Assembly (NCBI GenBank): GCA_945872875.1
Contig: CAMCBB010000061.1
Location: 1 to 10,841, forward strand
DNA from: Flavobacterium psychrophilum
GTDB taxonomy: Bacteria; Bacteroidota; Bacteroidia; Flavobacteriales; Flavobacteriaceae
Direction of reading: 5' to 3'
Length of the DNA stretch: 10,841 bases
A model generated the notes under the pieces. The model was given only the letters and a program-made list of their open reading frames with translations. It ran no database searches and had not been told where the DNA came from. The translations under genes were made by a program, and so were the position numbers. The stretch's first letter is position 1. Every line of letters begins with the position of its first letter. Below, piece after piece: positions 8,335-10,841 of this stretch.

Positions 8335-9162
8335 CTATAAATTAAAGTTTATCATAACAAAATCTCTACATTCTAGACCCAATAAACTTGAGGCTGATCC
8401 AATTTTAGGATTACTTTTATATAATCCGATTTCTAAAAATCCTGCTTCGTTAAAAATCGCTAAAGATTTACCCATAATGTTATATAAAGATTGTTTGTCT
8501 ATTGTTTCAATATCTGAATATTTAGCAAAAATACTCTTAACTTTTTTGTTTTTAAATTGCACTTCGTAGGGTCTTCCTTTGGCAATTTCTACAAATAATT
8601 TTTTGGATATGTTGGTTATAGCGTTTCCAAAATTATCAATATATACTACATATCCTTTTATCGAATTTTTATCAGACGCAACAATTGCTTGAAGCTCGGT
8701 TACTACTTTAAGAGCTTGAATTTCTTTTCCAATAACTGTAAGTGAACCTCCTTTAGCAATGTGAACTGCAGTGGTTACTAGTACATCCATATCTGTTGCT
8801 TCTGGCAATAATCGATCATGAATATTTATAGAAACCATTTTTTGAGGTTTAATTTGGGTAGTTAACAAACTTAATATTCCATTATCGGCAGAAACAAAAA
8901 AATGATCATTCCATTGTACCACAACATGTTGGTTATCTTCTTTTAATTCTATATCAACACCAATGATATGAACTGTTCCTTTTGGAAAACTAGTATAAGC
9001 ACTTTGCAATAAATAAGATGCCTCGCTAATATTAAATGGATCTACTTGATGGGAAATATCTACTAGTATTAATTCTTTGTTTTGTGACAATATTTTACCC
9101 TTTAAAGCACCTACATAATGGTCTTTATTTCCGTAATCGGTAGTAAGGGTAATTATTGACAT
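8335..9162 (-). CDS. DUF62 / SAM hydroxide adenosyltransferase-fluorinase superfamily protein, atypical active site
   Basis: The superfamily splits S-adenosylmethionine by nucleophilic attack of hydroxide or halide at C5', giving adenosine or 5'-halo-adenosine plus methionine. The 275 residues match from end to end: TTDYGNKDHYVGALKG (7-22), LVDISHQVDPFNI (33-45), FPKGTVHIIGVD (59-70), FVSADNGIL (89-97), then the C-terminal domain with YIDNFGNAITNI (174-185), FLEIG (252-256) and SASSLLGL (266-273 region). Archaeal hydroxide adenosyltransferase uses a triad Asp68-Arg75-His127. By my hand alignment Asp is kept (Asp70), but the Arg site is Asn77 (family VDPGVGxxR is here VDIELKEDN) and the His site, usually in TFHGRD, is Thr123 (EATDMD). 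The activity is therefore uncertain; SAM binding may remain. It is the first gene of the operon leading to gldFG. The ATG at 9162 gives the expected N-terminus. Confidence 0.88.
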   Translation of the reverse strand: MSIITLTTDYGNKDHYVGALKGKILSQNKELILVDISHQVDPFNISEASYLLQSAYTSFPKGTVHIIGVDIELKEDNQHVVVQWNDHFFVSADNGILSLLTTQIKPQKMVSINIHDRLLPEATDMDVLVTTAVHIAKGGSLTVIGKEIQALKVVTELQAIVASDKNSIKGYVVYIDNFGNAITNISKKLFVEIAKGRPYEVQFKNKKVKSIFAKYSDIETIDKQSLYNIMGKSLAIFNEAGFLEIGLYKSNPKIGSASSLLGLECRDFVMINFNL

Positions 9163-9205
9163 AAAATTGTTTATAAATAATTAAGAATTGTAACTGTGTA
9201 TTTCA

Positions 9206-9213
9206 TAAATTTG
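9206..9213 (+). promoter_or_regulatory. -7 promoter box TAAATTTG, probable phoH promoter
   Basis: TAAATTTG is a full match to the Bacteroidota -7 consensus TAnnTTTG. TTG at 9188-9190 lies 15 nt upstream, slightly shorter than the usual 17-23 nt for a -33 element. Transcription would start near 9220, leaving a leader of about 50 nt before the TTG start of phoH. Confidence 0.45.
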
Positions 9214-9222
9214 AAATGATTG

Positions 9223-9230
9223 CAAATCTA
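9223..9230 (-). promoter_or_regulatory. -7 promoter box TAGATTTG, probable promoter of the DUF62-ABM-gldFG operon
   Basis: Read on the minus strand, TAGATTTG fully matches TAnnTTTG. No TTG is found at the expected -33 position, only a T-rich tract (complement of 9244-9262). Transcription would begin near 9217 and give a leader of about 55 nt before the ATG at 9162. It faces the plus-strand box at 9206-9213, nine bases away. Confidence 0.4.
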
Positions 9231-9243
9231 CTAATAATTAGTA
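9229..9243. repeat. Perfect 15-bp palindrome in the phoH/DUF62 control region, candidate operator
   Basis: TACTAAT (9229-9235) and ATTAGTA (9237-9243) are exact inverted arms around a single central A. The element overlaps the end of the minus-strand -7 box and lies just downstream of the expected phoH start point, where a bound dimeric regulator would block both promoters. Symmetry with a one-base centre suits a protein site rather than an RNA hairpin. No regulator is encoded nearby, and AT-rich palindromes of this size can occur by chance. Confidence 0.35.
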
Positions 9244-9269
9244 AAAAATAATTAAAAAACTACTTCCAT

Positions 9270-10220
9270 TTGAACGAACGCATCATTGAATTACACGACA
9301 TTGCTCCAAAAGAATTTTGGGGTACGCAAGATTCCCATCTTGAAACGATAAAAAAGTATTATCCAAGGTTAAAAATTGTAGCTCGAGGCACTACCCTAAA
9401 AGTATTTGGGGAAAAAGCAGAGCTGGATGAATTTGAAACACGATTTAATCGACTGATGTTGCACTTTACCAGATATAACAACATCGATTCGAATGTAATT
9501 GATCGAGTTATTCAAAGTAATTCAGGCGAAGAGCAGCGCATGCCCGACCAAGAGAAAATTCTTGTCCATGGAATTGGAGGCAAGCTGATTAAAGCGATGA
9601 CTCCAAACCAACATTTATTGGTTGAAACTGTTTTTAAAAATGATATGGTATTTGCTGTTGGACCAGCAGGAACAGGTAAAACTTATACTGGTGTTGCTCT
9701 GGCAGTTAAAGCTCTAAAAGAAAAACAAGTTAAAAGAATCATATTAACTCGACCTGCAGTTGAAGCTGGAGAAAATCTTGGTTTTTTACCGGGTGACATG
9801 AAAGAAAAACTGGATCCTTACATGCAACCGCTTTATGATGCATTAAGAGACATGTTGCCTCCCCAAACATTGGAAGATTATATTTTAAAAGGGATAATTC
9901 AAATTGCTCCTTTGGCATTTATGAGAGGTAGAACTTTAGATAATGCTTTTGTAATTTTAGACGAGGCACAAAATACAACACATTCTCAAATGAAAATGTT
10001 TTTAACTCGTATGGGAAAGAACGCCAAGTTCATTATTACGGGTGATCCAGGTCAAGTTGATTTACCTAGAAGAACGATATCCGGTTTAAAAGAAGCTTTA
10101 TTAGTATTAAAAGATATTGATGGAATTGGAATCATTTATCTTGATGACAAAGACATTGTTCGTCATCGATTGGTGAAAAAGGTAATTGATGCCTATAAAA
10201 GTATTGAAAATCACGATTAA
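9270..10220 (+). CDS. phoH: PhoH family ATPase (YbeZ-like), TTG start
   Basis: PhoH-like proteins are cytoplasmic P-loop ATPases related to the N-terminal half of superfamily 1 helicases; YbeZ partners the endoribonuclease YbeY in RNA metabolism in other bacteria. This 316-residue protein has an N-terminal KH-like region (about 25-75: LKIVARGTTLKVFGE), a linker, then the ATPase core with Walker A GPAGTGKT (131-138), LTRPAVEAGENLGFLPGD (159-176), Walker B VILDEAQN (228-235) and GDPGQVDLP (258-266). Length and motifs are normal. The start is TTG at 9270: the frame has a stop at 9249-9251, no ATG or GTG lies between, and the next ATG (9540) would remove the conserved N-terminal domain. No Shine-Dalgarno is visible. 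Despite the name, a role in phosphate starvation is not indicated here. A ybeY gene is not in the window. Confidence 0.94.
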   Translation: MNERIIELHDIAPKEFWGTQDSHLETIKKYYPRLKIVARGTTLKVFGEKAELDEFETRFNRLMLHFTRYNNIDSNVIDRVIQSNSGEEQRMPDQEKILVHGIGGKLIKAMTPNQHLLVETVFKNDMVFAVGPAGTGKTYTGVALAVKALKEKQVKRIILTRPAVEAGENLGFLPGDMKEKLDPYMQPLYDALRDMLPPQTLEDYILKGIIQIAPLAFMRGRTLDNAFVILDEAQNTTHSQMKMFLTRMGKNAKFIITGDPGQVDLPRRTISGLKEALLVLKDIDGIGIIYLDDKDIVRHRLVKKVIDAYKSIENHD

Positions 10221-10248
10221 AAACTAGATGAATTTTAATTAATTTATT

Positions 10249-10256
10249 GAACTTTG
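10249..10256 (+). promoter_or_regulatory. Possible -7 box upstream of pdxH
   Basis: GAACTTTG matches seven of eight positions of TAnnTTTG and is followed by C, as is common for this box. It lies 17 nt before the pdxH ATG, so the leader would be about 10 nt. No convincing -33 element precedes it, and the 52-nt gap after phoH shows no terminator hairpin, so read-through from phoH is an alternative. Confidence 0.3.
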
Positions 10257-10272
10257 CATGAAATAAGCCCCT

Positions 10273-10841
10273 ATGAAAGACCTGAGCAATTATAGAAAAT
10301 CGTATGAAAAAAGCGAATTACTAGAGCTAAACATACCCGAAGATCCAATTAATTTATTTAACCGTTGGTTTCATGAAACCGAAGATTTTGGTGGTGTTGA
10401 GGAAGTAAATGCAATGACGGTTTCCACAATTGGACTAGACGGTTTTCCAAAATCAAGAGTCGTTTTACTAAAGAAATTCAACGAAGAAGGTTTTATTTTT
10501 TACACTAATTACAATTCTGAAAAAGGCAAAGCAATTCAACAAAACCCTAATATATGTCTGTCCTTTTTTTGGACCAGTTTAGAAAGACAAGTCATTATAA
10601 AAGGAATTGCCGAGAAAACTATTGACGCAGTATCCGATAATTATTTTGCTTCAAGACCCGACGGAAGTAAGCTAGGAGCAATTGTATCTCCTCAAAGCGA
10701 GGTAATTCCGAATAGGGAATTTCTTGAAACTAATTTGAAAAAATTAGAGCAAGAATTTGAAAATAATGAAATTGAAAGGCCCAAACACTGGGGAGGATTT
10801 TTAGTTAGACCCGTAGAAGTAGAATTTTGGCAAGGTCGTGC
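10273..10841 (+). CDS. pdxH: Pyridoxamine 5'-phosphate oxidase, 3' end cut off by the window
   Basis: PdxH is the FMN enzyme that oxidises pyridoxine or pyridoxamine 5'-phosphate with O2 to the cofactor pyridoxal 5'-phosphate, in the cytoplasm, in vitamin B6 synthesis and salvage. The first 189 codons are in the window; the family is about 214 residues, so roughly 25 are missing, including the RLHDR motif that should follow the visible EFWQGR. Conserved parts are SRVVLLK (61-67, Lys67 matching E. coli Lys72), FYTNYNSEKG (76-85), FWTSLERQVIIKG (99-111), YFASRPDGSKLGA (124-136, with Tyr124, Arg128 and Ser132 matching the substrate-phosphate residues Tyr129, Arg133 and Ser137) and HWGGFLVRPVEVEFWQGR (172-189). 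The ATG at 10273 gives the N-terminus expected for the family (RKSYEKSELLE). It follows phoH by 52 nt on the same strand; no functional link is known. Confidence 0.96.
   Translation, partial: MKDLSNYRKSYEKSELLELNIPEDPINLFNRWFHETEDFGGVEEVNAMTVSTIGLDGFPKSRVVLLKKFNEEGFIFYTNYNSEKGKAIQQNPNICLSFFWTSLERQVIIKGIAEKTIDAVSDNYFASRPDGSKLGAIVSPQSEVIPNREFLETNLKKLEQEFENNEIERPKHWGGFLVRPVEVEFWQGR

Noticed and set aside
1..10841. Mobile elements, CRISPR, tRNA/rRNA genes or a defence island.
   Set aside because: No transposase, integrase, spaced repeats, tRNA cloverleaf or rRNA-like sequence was seen; genes are typical core flavobacterial genes with uniform composition by eye.

Overview
The window is low-GC (roughly one third G+C by eye) and reads as a chromosomal piece of a member of the Bacteroidota, most likely a Flavobacteriaceae close to Flavobacterium. 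The evidence is the gliding genes gldF and gldG, promoter-like boxes of the Bacteroidota type (TAnnTTTG), the near absence of Shine-Dalgarno sequences, and protein sequences typical of that family. I see no mobile element, CRISPR array, tRNA, rRNA, integration site or foreign-looking segment. No gene-free stretch exceeds 300 bases. The longest gaps are 155 bp (4608-4762) and 107 bp (9163-9269), and both are annotated below.

Left part (1-4607). A 5'-truncated clpB (disaggregase) runs rightwards and meets, tail to tail, a leftward gene for a secreted M1-family zinc metallopeptidase with a C-terminal lipocalin-like domain. A strong GC-rich hairpin flanked by an A-run and a T-run lies between the stop codons and can terminate transcription on both strands.

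Middle part (4608-9162). A divergent intergenic region precedes a small GNAT acetyltransferase gene (+). This is followed tail to tail by a leftward cluster read in the order DUF62 (SAM hydroxide adenosyltransferase/fluorinase superfamily), ABM-domain protein, gldF, gldG, VF530. The first four genes are spaced 3 nt, 4 nt and a 1-nt stop/start overlap, so they are almost certainly one operon. VF530 follows after 47 nt. gldF and gldG encode the membrane permease and the extracytoplasmic component of the Gld ABC transporter; its ATPase gene, gldA, is not here.

Right part (9163-10841). A short divergent control region with two face-to-face TAnnTTTG boxes and a perfect 15-bp palindrome separates the DUF62 operon from phoH (+), which has a TTG start. 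After 52 nt comes a 3'-truncated pdxH (pyridoxamine 5'-phosphate oxidase), which runs off the window.

I did not find a clearly new multi-gene system. The observations most worth following are the DUF62 protein, which appears to lack two of the three catalytic residues of the characterised enzymes, its tight operon linkage to gldFG, and the architecture of the phoH/DUF62 control region.
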